Below, piece after piece: positions 54,262-64,000 of a DNA stretch of 64,000 bases (position 1 is the first letter of the stretch; each line of letters begins with the position of its first letter). The notes under the pieces were generated by a model. That model was not told the DNA's origin. It did not search any database and saw nothing but the letters and a program-made list of their open reading frames with translations. The DNA comes from Endothia cerciana. Its lineage: Eukaryota; Ascomycota; Sordariomycetes; Diaporthales; Cryphonectriaceae. Location: the NCBI GenBank assembly GCA_026119935.1, contig JALRMH010000003.1, positions 1,393,818-1,457,817 of the forward strand. Direction: 5' to 3'. The translations under genes and the position numbers were made by a program.

Positions 54262-55322
54262 TTTGCGTCAGAGAATGAGAAGATCCGACCCTGGGACTGA
54301 AGAGAGTGACTGGCACAGAGAAAACGAAGGACGAGAGCAGATCTGAAGAACCGAGACAAAGATCAACAAACAATACGTCGGCAAGAAGGGGAGAGAATCA
54401 AGGAGACAATGATCTACATCTTTCAAGATGATATAACGTGCCTTTATGTCGGTGCTCCCCTGAACACGAACTCAACCATCGGGAGCTCAAAAGCGGGTCG
54501 CCAAGACAGTGGGATGCAGTTCATTCCCAGGCATCGGGGGGTGGAGTGTTGATCCTGGGTACACAGATCGACACTCATCAAATCTCGACCAGTCGGGCGA
54601 CCTCCCTTGCCCTCCCTCCAGCTGAGCATTGCGCTGCATTGCCGTCGAGATTCAGGTACCGTTGCTCTGACAGGATCCACAAGCGCTGCAAGTAGAATCC
54701 TCAACCGGAAGGGCGCTCGCTCGAAACGGAACAGCCCAGGCCTGAAAATTATTTCGATGTTTCATGTCGCTCGAAGTGTCAGGGGATCGATGATTTGCAG
54801 AACAAGGTTATCGGTCGTCGCACGGGGTTGCAAGCCTGCTTCTATCCTTGCTGCACCGTCCATCCCCTCGGGGACGATGCTCTATTTGTATGCCATCGTC
54901 CTGTACGCAGCGTCGAGAGGATCATTATCAGGCACCGCTCACTGGCAGGAACAGCATGCTCTCCAAGGCCACTGGCGGGCTCAATATTCTTGTTGCCCGT
55001 TCAGGGAACGTGCAATAAGATCCTCCGCTCAAGTTGCCCACTGCTGAATCCTCCTCAAGCCACCTCGCGACAGGGATGTGGCCCATCAAGGATCTCAAGT
55101 CGACAAGAGATTATAGGCAACCGCATTTTCATTTCCTCGAGGGCAGCTAGATGGCAGAAACCGTTCGCAGTAGCCCCCCTCCTGGTGCTGTAAGTGCCTG
55201 AAAATAGGTTTGCGCGCCCTTCTCTCACCGACGACCTGTCCTAAGTGCCCGCACATTGACGAAGAGTGTACCGAGTACTAACACGTATGCCGAAGATACC
55301 GTCCGTAGTCGCTCATCTGCCG
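54262..55322. other. Intergenic, no gene recognised
   Basis: It contains the promoter of the secreted-protein gene and chance frames only (for example a plus-strand frame at 54607-55047). Confidence 0.45.
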
Positions 55323-56427
55323 TCAAGACCTCGCTGCGGCCCTCAACAAGGTATCTGCCTTCCCTTCAAGATCCGCGCCTATGGCGCGATCACACACGAC
55401 AAAAAAATGCCCTTCGCTTTGCCAGCGCCTGGTCGCCGCTCGGTAGCATCCCACGGTCAAGGTTGTCCCAATGCTTATCAACGACCTGAACGAGGTCCTC
55501 AGGATCTCCCGGTAGCTCTAGCTTCCCCACGGCCTGCGCAGTCCTCTCATCGACAAACGGGAAGGCCTCCGCTCAGAGCCATCGCAGTCGCCGGAAGAAG
55601 ACGTCGAATCCGGTCTTTCCCAGACCCTTGTTCTTCTTTTACAGGCGCTTGGCTTGTTCGCGATCTCTCTCCAGCGAGGTGTCATCCCTGTCCCTCACGA
55701 ACAGCTCTGCCACCACCTCCCCGACGAGACCAACCTGCTCCGCTGCCTTGGCCTTGTGCTGCGTTCTGGCGTCCCACATAGCTTGGTGAAGATCTCCAGG
55801 CGATGCGCCTGCGAGTGTATGAGGCGTGGTGTAGCTGTACGGCGGGCTCAGAATCGTCCGGATCGTACGGAGGCCCGGCCGGTGGGAGATGGGCCTGCTG
55901 AGGACGACAGCGCAGAGGAGCTCCTCGACCGGCAAGGGCTTGCTACCCGTGTAGGTGCGGATGTCCTTGCCTCGCTCCTCCATGTCCTTCACCTCGTCGT
56001 CCGGGCGGCATTGTTCCAGTGCGTCCGTGGAGAGGAGGTGATTCAGGATCTGCTGTTCCGATAGCTGCATTTTGGGAGCGCTGCGTGCGGAGCGGCGCGG
56101 TGCCTTCTCGGGTGGCGATTCACCGCTGTCGTGGCCAGCTTTACGTTTCTTATTGGAAGTCCTTTCCGATACAGAATCCTTTTTGATGCCTCCGCCGGTT
56201 CGTTCACCATTGGCTAAGTCAGCACTCATGCCCTTCTCTCCTTTGTGCTCACTCTTGGCCTTGGGTGCCATCTTGTCAGCTTCAGGCAGTCCTAAGGCTT
56301 TGAGGGAAACTAAAATGCGCAGCAGCGGTGTTGGGAGTAGCCAACTATGCCATGGCAGAAGAAAAAAAAGGTTTATGGGGACATAACGCTGTAGACGCAG
56401 TGCCTGGAATGATGACGCCTTCTCCAT
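55323..56427 (-). pseudogene. Broken HhH-GPD-like/fungal hypothetical gene
   Basis: A basic, lysine-rich N-terminus (start MAPKAKSEHKGEKGM, at about 56271) leads into a conserved helical region, ASPGDLHQAMWDARTQHKAK and AAEQVGLVGEVVAELFV. In the same frame it then continues KNKGLGKTGFDVFFRRLRWL and AEAFPFVDERTAQAVGKLEL, a 'G-L-G-x-x-G-x-D-x-F-x-R' pattern resembling a helix-hairpin-helix motif of DNA-glycosylase-like proteins. Three lesions break it: TAA at 55641-55639, TGA at 55575-55573 exactly where Trp is expected (WL-stop-AEAFPF), and a frameshift at a seven-A run (55401-55407 on the plus strand; six expected) before VVCDRAIGADLEGKADTLL. The remaining end, ARS-stop, is at 55323. It is clearly a former gene. 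The HhH label is only motif-based. Confidence 0.75.
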
Positions 56428-57910
56428 GAGGAATCCAAGCGTGAATTCTCCCTAGTGGCTTCTCCAGTCCTAGGGAGCCATGGCTTGATGGATCCAGCTT
56501 TTTAAGTATGGTTTCCACGAGCCGGTACCTTCCCAAGGGATTACCATTAGATGAAGTCTTTCCCCTGGTTTAGGACTTGGGGATACTTCAAACAGCCTGA
56601 AAGGCCACCCCAGCAAAGTCTCTAGACGCTCAACGCTTCGATCGCCATTGATTGCTCAAAAATGTCCTTCTAAGAGTCTAACGGACGTATTGCATGCGCC
56701 CTTAGGAAGGGCGGAACACTGAGGCTTATGCTCCAGGGGTCCGCAACAGTCCTGCGGTCGCTTACTACCCACTCAGGGCAGACAGAGACGGGATACCAAG
56801 GACAAAGAATTGAACATGAGCACAGGCAGAGCACGAAAACATAGAATGGCACAAGGTACACGCTATTTTCCTTAGAACTTCAGCGCTGTTTAGGCTGAAG
56901 TTAGGCCTAAGCGCCTTTCTGTTCCACTGAAGCCCGCCCGGGATTCCTACAATGATTTCTCGCATTAATTGAAGCATCAGGGTCCTTGGTTAGAGTGCTA
57001 CAGACGACGTCGAATCCTGCGAAGAGCACACCCGAGCTTACGGGCGAGGTTAACCTCGTTATGTCCTTGATGGTTCCAATCATTACTAGCAAGTATGTCG
57101 CGCACGCACTCGGCAAGGAAGCCGTCTTCGACCCGAGTCAGCACTTATTGGGACTCCCGTTCCTCGAAATAAAATAAGGCCTGGGAAGGGTGAGAAGGGT
57201 AGGTGACCAGTCGGTCCTAGCAACGCGGTGGAGGAAATACGGTGCGTTTGGGACGAGACTGCGGAGTCCGCAGGGAGCTTTCGCATACCAAGTTGGGCTG
57301 GCGGGGGTAGAGAGTATTGATGAACACTGCTTTGATACTAGCGAGCGAGCGCGGCATTTGCCCGAAGCCGAACTGGGAACAAGCTTCAAGACGGCGGGAG
57401 AGGCATTCTCGGTGCAGAAATTCATGTGGACCCTGGGCACCGTCGATTGACTGAGACGACCACTCGCAGGCTTTATAGGCTGGATCCCCCTTCATGTTCC
57501 ATCTCAATCGCCTATAGAGCACGAGGTTGAGATGTTTTGGAAAACTGCATCTTCGCCATTCGACCGTCGTTGATGACGCCGTGAGAAGGTGCCGGGAGTG
57601 GCGATCAGGAAGCGTCTCGTGTATTCTCTGGACAGGCTGGGCAGCACATGAAGTAGACAGCAATTTTACAATCTTCGGCCCCCGACTACCACAGCCTCCG
57701 TCGAGGCTTGCTGCCGCTGGTGATCATCCAATGGCCGGTGACATTCGTCCAGGTGTAGTGTGCCTCTTGTTAGGATACCTCTACCCATTGGATCAGTTGG
57801 AACATGTAGTGGTGTTCTTCAGTCGTCTATTTTGCTCTCTGCTGCATCGATAGACCGGTGCCGTGAAGTACAAGGCCAAGGTCTTCGCAGTTGCCCGTCT
57901 CTCCCATCTT
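56428..57910. other. Intergenic region with a channel-gene relic
   Basis: Apart from the CLC fragment listed separately, no recognisable gene is seen. An open frame at 57217-57663 (minus) and its plus-strand shadow lack family features. Confidence 0.45.
56986..57177 (+). pseudogene. CLC chloride-channel fragment
   Basis: The open frame reads TPELTGEVNLVMSLMVPIIT, SKYVAHALGKEAVFDPSQHL and LGLPFLE. This follows the end of the CLC membrane domain, 'F-E-L-T-G-x-x-x-x-V-x-P-x-M-x-A-x-x-x-S-K-W-V-A-D-A-x-G-K-E-x-x-Y-D-x-x-x-x-L-x-G-x-P-F-L'. Neither the upstream helices with the selectivity-filter motifs nor the downstream CBS domains are found. A single exon-sized remnant of about 190 bp with a changed start implies a truncated or degraded copy, perhaps left by a rearrangement. 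Confidence 0.6.
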
Positions 57911-58367
57911 CTAGTTGCTCCTTGCACCGTCCTTGGCCGCCCTCAACTCGTTCATCTTGGCCACCCGCTTCTTGAACTCAACATATTGGCACTTCTCGTA
58001 GGTGTGTCTCTCTTGCTGTAGTCCTCAGTCAGCACAGTCGTCCGTCGAAGGAGGGTTCGAGTGCGTGTCCTGGCGGGCACGCAGATCGGCAAGTAGGGGT
58101 CGTCGTCCTCGGCCGGATGGGATGATGTAGGGCTCCATCGTACCTCACACTTCCATGGCAGGTAGTAGGTCTCGAATCGGCACTGGTTGAGGGGGATCAG
58201 GAGACTCGCGCAGCTGTCTCGGTATGCCATAGGGAGTTTCGCGTCGCGCATCTCCTCGCGGGTCGCCTCTGGAACTGGACGTCAGCAGGGGCTGTGTAGG
58301 CGGCGGCACGTAGGGTGGAAGATGCCTTACTCCGCGGCATCTCGAACGAATCGTCGTGTCCACCCAT
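57911..58367 (-). CDS. Complex I subunit NDUFB7 (B18)
   Basis: An 88-aa subunit of mitochondrial NADH:ubiquinone oxidoreductase with three short exons: 58367-58331, 58268-58144 and 58015-57911. Introns of 62 and 128 bp keep phase. The spliced chain reads MPRKATREEMRDAKLPMAYR, DSCASLLIPLNQC, RFETYYLPWKC, EQERHTYEKCQYVEFKKRVA. It has the twin C-x9-C motif (Cys32/42 and Cys53/63) of proteins oxidised by the Mia40 pathway in the intermembrane space. NDUFB7 sits on the intermembrane-space face of the membrane arm. Exon 1 is only 37 bp, so an open-frame scan sees fragments only. The length and all key cysteines are normal. It is upstream of, and divergent from, a tRNA-Arg gene. Confidence 0.93.
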
Positions 58368-58771
58368 CTTGACGGAGCAACTGGTGGTGACCTTGTGCCT
58401 CTCAGTTGCTTGTTTCTGGTTGGTGCGTAGGAGGTCGGCCGGCTGCAGTGACGGCTCAGTTCGAGGTCGGGATTGTCTCGACGTCGTCAGGGTGGTCCGT
58501 GCACCAAGCATGTCGATGTGGGTTAGGGTTAGTCGGCTAATCGCAAAGCCTACCTTTGGGATGGGCCACAGAGGCCTCACCGGCGGCTCCGTCCTTGATG
58601 GATGAGGTTATTAGACGAAATGGGATAAATACTGGCATGTAGAGTCTATAACGGTCAGGCAGGGCTCAGGACCTCGTAATATGAGCAAATCGGCTAGCGC
58701 ATATAACCGAGCATACTTGAAATTATTATGGTTATAGGTCAAAATTCCTTACCCAATGTCAACCAATAACG

Positions 58772-58870
58772 GTCTGTTGGCCCAATGGCAAGGCGTCTGA
58801 CTACGACCTGTGTGTAAAACACGGAGCTCAGCCATCAGGAGATTGCAGGTTCGATCCCTGCACAGATCAT
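58772..58870 (+). tRNA. tRNA-Arg(ACG) with intron
   Basis: The 99-nt gene folds as a full cloverleaf. The acceptor stem GGTCTGT pairs with ACAGATC (one G-T pair), with A as discriminator. The D stem is GCC/GGC. The anticodon stem TCTGA pairs with TCAGG around the loop. The T arm GCAGG-TTCGATC-CCTGC carries the B box GGTTCGATCC. The anticodon ACG (58804-58806) decodes CGN after A34 is changed to inosine. A 27-nt intron (58808-58834) lies at the canonical position after base 37. CCA is not encoded, as usual in eukaryotes. A T8 run at 58881-58888 could stop RNA polymerase III. Confidence 0.93.
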
Positions 58871-59516
58871 TGTCTTTTGCTTTTTTTTGGTCCTGGTCTA
58901 GACGATATCATCTCTTTCTATCCTCTTGTATTTTATGGAATGCCATGTGTGGCACTTGTTCACTTGGCTGTGACAGAGAAACGTGGTTTTATTCTTCTTT
59001 CTCGGGAGCGGACCGTCGGCTACTACCGCTAGTGTACTCCGTATCGTCGGCCTGGCTTCCACAGCCAAGGCACTCACTCCCTAGTACCCAGCAGTCGACT
59101 GCTCTGAATCGACCCTCTGTGCCTGTTAGTCAAAGATCGCCAAACAGCTCGTGTCAACCTTTTCCGGGTGTGTTACCTTCTGTACACCCTGAATACCGAC
59201 CGTATGCTTTCCCAAACCCTCCTGGTGAGCCCCCTTATATTATAGATGCCGGCCGCAATCCCGACAGCCTGTAAGATTGATGACACAGCACCAGGATTGG
59301 CCGCCCTGCCTTTCCACAAATGTCCAGGGTGTCTCTCTCACCTCCAAATCCTTCAAGACGACTAGTTGGTCTTCCGTCTGGAAACGACTGGACTGCCGGT
59401 GCATTAAGTTCTGGGGCAAAGAGAACTCCAACCTCTCACGGTCCTCCCATCTGCAGCCTGTTCGGCGGGCCTCGCCGCCTGGTATTAAGCTTAACCCCAC
59501 GATACGACACAGCATC
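58871..59516. other. Upstream region of the Zn2Cys6 regulator
   Basis: Starts with T-rich DNA after the tRNA. The frame of the regulator is open from 59277, but its first acceptable Met is 59517. This is probably promoter and leader. Nothing else is recognised. Confidence 0.5.
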
Positions 59517-61157
59517 ATGTCACCGCCGCTCTCTCACCTCGAGCGCGAGAATCCGCCGCCACGCCGGAAGTCGTGCTCGGACTGCGTCAAGGCCAAGAGA
59601 AGGTGCAGCCAGACCCTGCCAACATGTCTTCGCTGCGCTCAGCGTAGGATACCTTGCCGATACCCGACCCAGGCTCGGATGTCCCGGAGAGCCCGAGTGA
59701 CCCCCTCGCCGGATGCGACTACACCCCCGATCGTGGAGCACCTGGCGGCCCAGAGTGGCTCCGTCCACTTTGATGCCGGCATCTCGACCTTCTGGATGGA
59801 AGCCGATGCAGGCACGCCCGCCTTAGAAGGGCCCTGGCCTGGAGATGAGCCTCTTCATGTTGATCTGACCGTCGGTCCTCTCGGAGCACTGCACGATCCT
59901 ACGGCACTGCCTTCGGTGCCGTCCTGGATGGCACCATCTCCGGACACGGCTCTCTTCGATGATGAGACCGGCGGTACAGAGTCTGGTCCGGACACCACTA
60001 TGCCCAAGACACCGTATCCCAGGATGGACGTCTCAACGAGACCGTCTTTGCAAATCGCCCCCCCGAGGCACTTCAACCTCGAGGCCATCAACCAGGAGGT
60101 CCACAACAAACTCCTGTATGCCATCGATAAGATCAAATCTGCGCCGAAAACAATGCTACTAGAGCTCCAGACCCCGTGGTGTCATCCCTCACTCTACAAA
60201 GACGAGATGCCCCAGGTCATGCAAGGTCGGTATCTCACCGCTCAAATCCCATGCATCCCGGCTGTCGAGGTACGGAAGTTGATTGTATTCCAGAGGCCCT
60301 ATCTGCTTGTGCCCTTTATGCATCAAAGAATGCCGTCAACGGGCCGGTCATCATGCGCTGCATCGACGCCAAAGTGAATGGCCTTCTGAAGTCAGACATG
60401 CCAAGGGAATTCCTCCACGCCTTGGCCCGGACCCAGGCCTTGATCCTCTATCAGATCACCCGGTTCTTCGACGGTGACATTGTTGCTCGATACTCTGCAG
60501 ATGCAATGTTCTGCGATCTGCAGTCCTCAGCCCTCGCACTAGCAACCCATACCCACTGGGATCAACACAGCGATTCCGGCCGTACGGATCGCAACGAGTT
60601 CGACGCCTCCTCCGTCCCGAATCTGCAGGCCTCCCGGCAGTTCTGGCGGGAGTGGGTGCTGCACGAGTCCGCGCGACGGACGTTTCTCATCGCGTGCTTC
60701 TTCATGAAGGTCTGGAAATTACTGACGGGCCGCCAAGTCGCCGACTGCGGTAATGACCAGTATGAAACCTGTGTGGGTCGTAACTGGACGCTCTCTGCGT
60801 ACTTGTGGCACGCACGGGATCCGTATGAATTCGCGGTCGCCTGGCGAGATAAGAAGCATTACGTGGTCAAGAGAAAAAGCGTGTTGAGCACGCTCGCCGA
60901 CGCACACGGAGATGATGTTGAATCTTTTGGGAAGATGCTGCTCACAGTTGGTACGTCTCTGGCACGAAGACGCCCCCCCCTCCTCCCCCCCCAAAAAAAC
61001 TGTAATCTCCGGAGACGGGTTTTTGAGACTGGGACAGTTTCTTCAAGGAAACGCCTGATTCATTCTCATGGCAGCAGACTGTTTGCTGACCAAAACCTTA
61101 GCTATGGGCATCGACGAGGCCAAGGCGTGGCTGGCCTTGAAAGGAGCCTCGCTGTGA
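59517..61157 (+). CDS. Zn2Cys6 (Gal4-type) transcription factor
   Basis: A 473-aa regulator with exons 59517-60225, 60294-60950 and 61102-61157. The introns are 68 and 151 bp; the second contains a C/A homopolymer run. The DNA-binding domain is at residues 20-47, RRKSCSDCVKAKRRC then SQTLPTCLRCAQRRIPC, with exact C-x2-C-x6-C-x6-C-x2-C-x6-C spacing and a basic end. A Pro/Ser/Thr-rich linker follows. The helical middle region (ALARTQALILYQITRFFDGD, RQFWREWVLHESARRTFLIA) is usual for fungal regulators that control metabolic or transport genes. The short last exon encodes MGIDEAKAWLALKGASL, a conserved end that confirms the second intron. No cluster partner is obvious; the partial MFS gene 2.4 kb downstream could be a target, which is only a guess. 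Confidence 0.88.
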
Positions 61158-63591
61158 CCACGTTCTCGAGATTGATGCCTGTATTGGATGGAGAGAACCG
61201 GCGGGGGGAGTAGCGACCACCAATGGGACTATACTTTGGTCGGGAAGTGCCAGTGTCCATCAATGAACATCTCCGAGTACTACCGGGTGGGAAGAATGGA
61301 CGTTCATCCGCTTTTCAAGAAGGTGATTGCTTTTCTTTTTCTTTTCCTCTTTCCTTCTTTCCTTGGGTCTACTACGACTATATGTTCTTGTCCTTGAACG
61401 AGTTGAAGCTGGATACGCAAGTGTTACCCTCTGACTGCTTGGAGATCAATGGGAGCAAGCGTAATGCCGAGCATGCAAGAAGCTCACAAGCGACCCATTC
61501 TTTGCTTTTGCGTTCCAACCCGTTGATGCATCAATTCGTCCTAACACTCAAACAGTCAATATTGTGTGCCAGACGCGAGGGCCGGACTTATGGAAGATAT
61601 CGAGGAAGTGTACCCGCCGGTCGTGGACGAATCGGGCTTCGAAAACGGCACAGGATCCACACGTGAACACCCGGTTCAAGGGACGGCAGACTGCGAAGGA
61701 GGGGCCCCCTTCTCTTAACGGCATCTGTCGCCAAGCGAGGGAACATAGCAATCCGGACGGCCTCTCCAACGTTTCCACGACGAATCCAGTCTTCGGGACG
61801 AGGAATGGCGCGCCGAGTGCGACTGCTGCTTTTTTTTTTCCCCCTTCTTTCTTATTTTACTGGCCCAATCACTAGTCTCAGCCAGGTGACCGCTGCGAAG
61901 GAGCTTGTTGCGGTCATGGGCGCGATCCAGTCACCCATTTGTGGATCATACTGCCGGACTGAAGGCTAGCCCTTGCTACGATGGATACTGAAACTGTTGG
62001 CAACTAACACATGAGCACGTTGCGGGACTTGACTTGGCTCGAACTGATAGATGATCCTGACGGACGACCTGGTCGACTTTGAAGGGCCTGTGAAAGCCAA
62101 GTTTGGCGTGAAGGGGCGCCATGGATCGCAATATTAACCATCAGTCCCCCACAGAAGGCTCAGCCGGGGACCCTCGAGAAGTGGGAAAATGACGAGCCAG
62201 GAGAAGGAAGAACTCTGTCGTTTCGGAAGCTTAATTTCAGGTCAGGATAGGATCAAGCCATGCCGCTTTAGAGGCAGTTCAAGGTCCCCGTGCAGCCTTT
62301 CGGTAGATCAGTGCGGAGTAGGTAGACCAGGAACGCCCTGCCCTGGAACCAAGCTGGACGGGGAGGCTTGTTTCAAAAGTGAGCGCGCTTGAAGAGCTGC
62401 CAAGCCAACCACGCACATGTTCCAGGAATGCCGAGTGAACGATACCGTGCATACGAACCTCATGTCTGGTGATGGAATCGACAAACAGTTCCGGGCGGCG
62501 TTGAGGCGGTCGACGCTTACGATGGCGACGGCTTAGCGCTCCTTGCTGATGGTCTAGAACGCAGAGGGCCTGAAGCCCCAACGAGGCCCCGCGACACGTC
62601 TAGGCGTCATCTCATGGAACGGACCCACTAGTACTCAGGCCCGTGGGGGAGATTCCGGGGGAATGGGGGCGTGGACCCCGAGACGATACACCCCACAGAA
62701 TCGATCTGCATATGCACCTGGCACCCCGCGATGCACCCACTGTCGCAACGAGGGATCGCTGGTACTGGCACCCCGGGGGGGGCGCCCTGCCTACCTAGTG
62801 ACTGACATGCATGTCGTATCGGGGCTATCTGCACGAGAAGGGTCGTTCCCCATTCACATCACATAGGGGTTTCGTCTAGTCTCGTCCGCAAAACAATCCG
62901 GGACGAGATCCCCAGAATAGTTTTTCCCTCGCCGCCATCCAGCTGGCAGAGGCCAAGCTTCGCCCGGCCAGGGCTCTGCAACAGCCGCACCAAGCTCCCG
63001 GGCTGCCGGGGACTTGCATTTCCTCGTGGCGTCCTGGTCATGCCGCATACGGGCAGCAGAATTGCCGTTCTCCCATCCCGCCGGGTCAGGGGCGACAGTC
63101 TCCGCGCATGGCTCTGAAGCCCCAGTCCTGCCCGACCAATGGATTGGCCTTGGAGATAAGGAGGTTGGGGGCTTTGTCACTAGACACCTAGTCGGGCAGG
63201 CCCAGCGTTGTGTTAGTCTAAAATCCGCCCGAAGAAGACAGGTCTGACCTGGGTGGAAGGATTACAGAAACAGGTATTGCTTACTGCAGCCCTTTGCAAG
63301 CGAGCATTATAAAAGCCTTGATCTACAGACCCCACGATGAACGCCCACATGTGTGTGTTCCCTGTTCGGACAGACTCTGTACCATCTCGTCTTGTAATAA
63401 ACCATCTGCTTCCCCCGTGATCTGCCCAGGCGATGTTTTGAGACAGATCGAGTTCATCCCTTAATCCTCGAAAGCTCTACGCTCACCTGTGCATAAGAGC
63501 GTAGCACCGGTTCCAGCCCAGGCTGAGAAACGCTGGCTGAGCAGCCCGTGAAGTTCTGCAGAGCAGCCTCGCCCACCCGCCGCTGCCCACC
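61158..63591. other. Intergenic, no gene recognised
   Basis: A 2.4-kb gap. A 42-codon acidic frame at 61590-61715 looks protein-like but has no partner exon. T-rich tracts lie near 61321-61380 and 61830-61860. A TATA-like element near 63308 belongs to the downstream transporter. Confidence 0.4.
63308..63315 (+). promoter_or_regulatory. TATA-like box of the partial MFS gene
   Basis: TATAAAAG lies 284 bp before the start codon. It is the best TATA match upstream of this gene, but distance alone does not prove use. Confidence 0.4.
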
Positions 63592-63793
63592 ATGGACGAG
63601 AACCTCGACGAGGGCACCATCCACGAGATGGAGGAGGTCCTCGGCACCAGGATCTACCCGGGCACGGAGATTATGAAGGATGTAGGGTCTCACCACTTCG
63701 TCAAGGGTGCGAATCACCGTAGTGTGCTCGTACCGCAACCCTCCGACGACCCTCGAGATCCCCTCAACTGGAGCCCCTTCTGGAAGTCCACCA
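63592..63793 (+). CDS. MFS transporter, 5' exon only (partial)
   Basis: The first exon of a predicted MFS transporter, 67 codons. The start is in an excellent context (CACCATGG). It encodes EVLGTRIYPGTEIMKDVGSH followed by VLVPQPSDDPRDPLNWSPFW, the cytosolic lead-in 'V-P-x-P-S-D-D-P-x-D-P-L-N-W' typical of fungal DHA1-like transporters of the HOL1 kind. The exon ends at donor GTACGT (63794) in phase 1. No acceptor is seen before the sequence passes into poly-G at 63902, so the transmembrane part lies outside this window or in missing assembly. Confidence 0.78.
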
Positions 63794-63899
63794 GTACGTT
63801 CAAACCTTGAATATCCCGCTTCTTATCCCCCCTCCGGTATTTCATGTCTCGTGTCCGGCTGCCACAAGAGCATCCACTCTCCGCCGTGCGCCCGCCCCC

Positions 63900-63901
<2 letters not shown>

Positions 63902-63972
<71 letters not shown>

Positions 63973-64000
63973 CGGGGGGGGGGGGGGGGGGGGGGGGGGG
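63902..64000. repeat. Poly-G block, probable artefact
   Basis: About 99 bases are all G except one C at 63973, directly after seven C. This does not look like natural fungal DNA and is most simply a contig-end or sequencing artefact. Confidence 0.85.

Noticed and set aside
1..64000. CRISPR arrays, bacterial operons or ribosome-binding sites
   Set aside because: Spliced genes, a tRNA intron and fungal families show a eukaryotic nuclear genome; no spaced palindromic repeats were seen.

Overview
The window is nuclear DNA of a filamentous ascomycete, most likely a Sordariomycete. The evidence is short introns of about 50-110 bp with GTRNGT donors and CTAAC/CTGAC-like branch sites, GC-rich coding DNA, and typical fungal families: a PTH11-type rhodopsin-domain receptor, a Zn2Cys6 regulator, GT90, DHA2 transporters and relics of HET and pogo-type genes. 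I built gene models by eye from reading-frame phase, splice signals and family motifs. No transcript or database evidence was available.

Layout. 1-5.5 kb: a broken pogo-like transposase, an alcohol-acetyltransferase-like enzyme, and a decayed HET-like gene. 7.8-24.3 kb: a 1,000-aa protein joining a seven-helix receptor domain to a fucose-permease-type transporter; an amidohydrolase of the pyrone-dicarboxylate lactonase type; a 910-aa glycosylated membrane protein of unknown function; a five-exon cytochrome P450 with an altered heme signature; and a tiny two-exon cytochrome b5 convergent with it. 25-43.7 kb is a housekeeping block: the OMA1 metallopeptidase, exosome subunit RRP4, a DMAC1-like complex I assembly factor divergent from the AP-3 mu subunit, a GT90 glycosyltransferase, the AFG1 ATPase, nucleoporin NUP133 and a vacuolar-type DHA2 transporter.

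43.7-57.5 kb is poorer in intact genes and richer in AT. It holds small spliced genes (a secreted saposin-fold protein, a proline-rich protein, a 161-aa secreted protein), an intact DUF1308 gene, and three dead genes or relics: an epoxide hydrolase, a helix-hairpin-helix-like gene and a CLC chloride-channel fragment. 57.9-61.2 kb returns to intact genes: complex I subunit NDUFB7, an intron-containing tRNA-Arg(ACG) and a Zn2Cys6 regulator. The last 400 bp start an MFS transporter that runs into a poly-G block, probably an assembly or sequencing artefact.

Functional links. Several intact genes serve mitochondria (OMA1, AFG1, DMAC1-like, NDUFB7). The DHA2 transporter carries an acidic dileucine signal of the type read by the AP-3 coat, whose mu subunit is also in the window. 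The P450 and cytochrome b5 are plausible redox partners. Long stretches without recognisable genes are stated as such.
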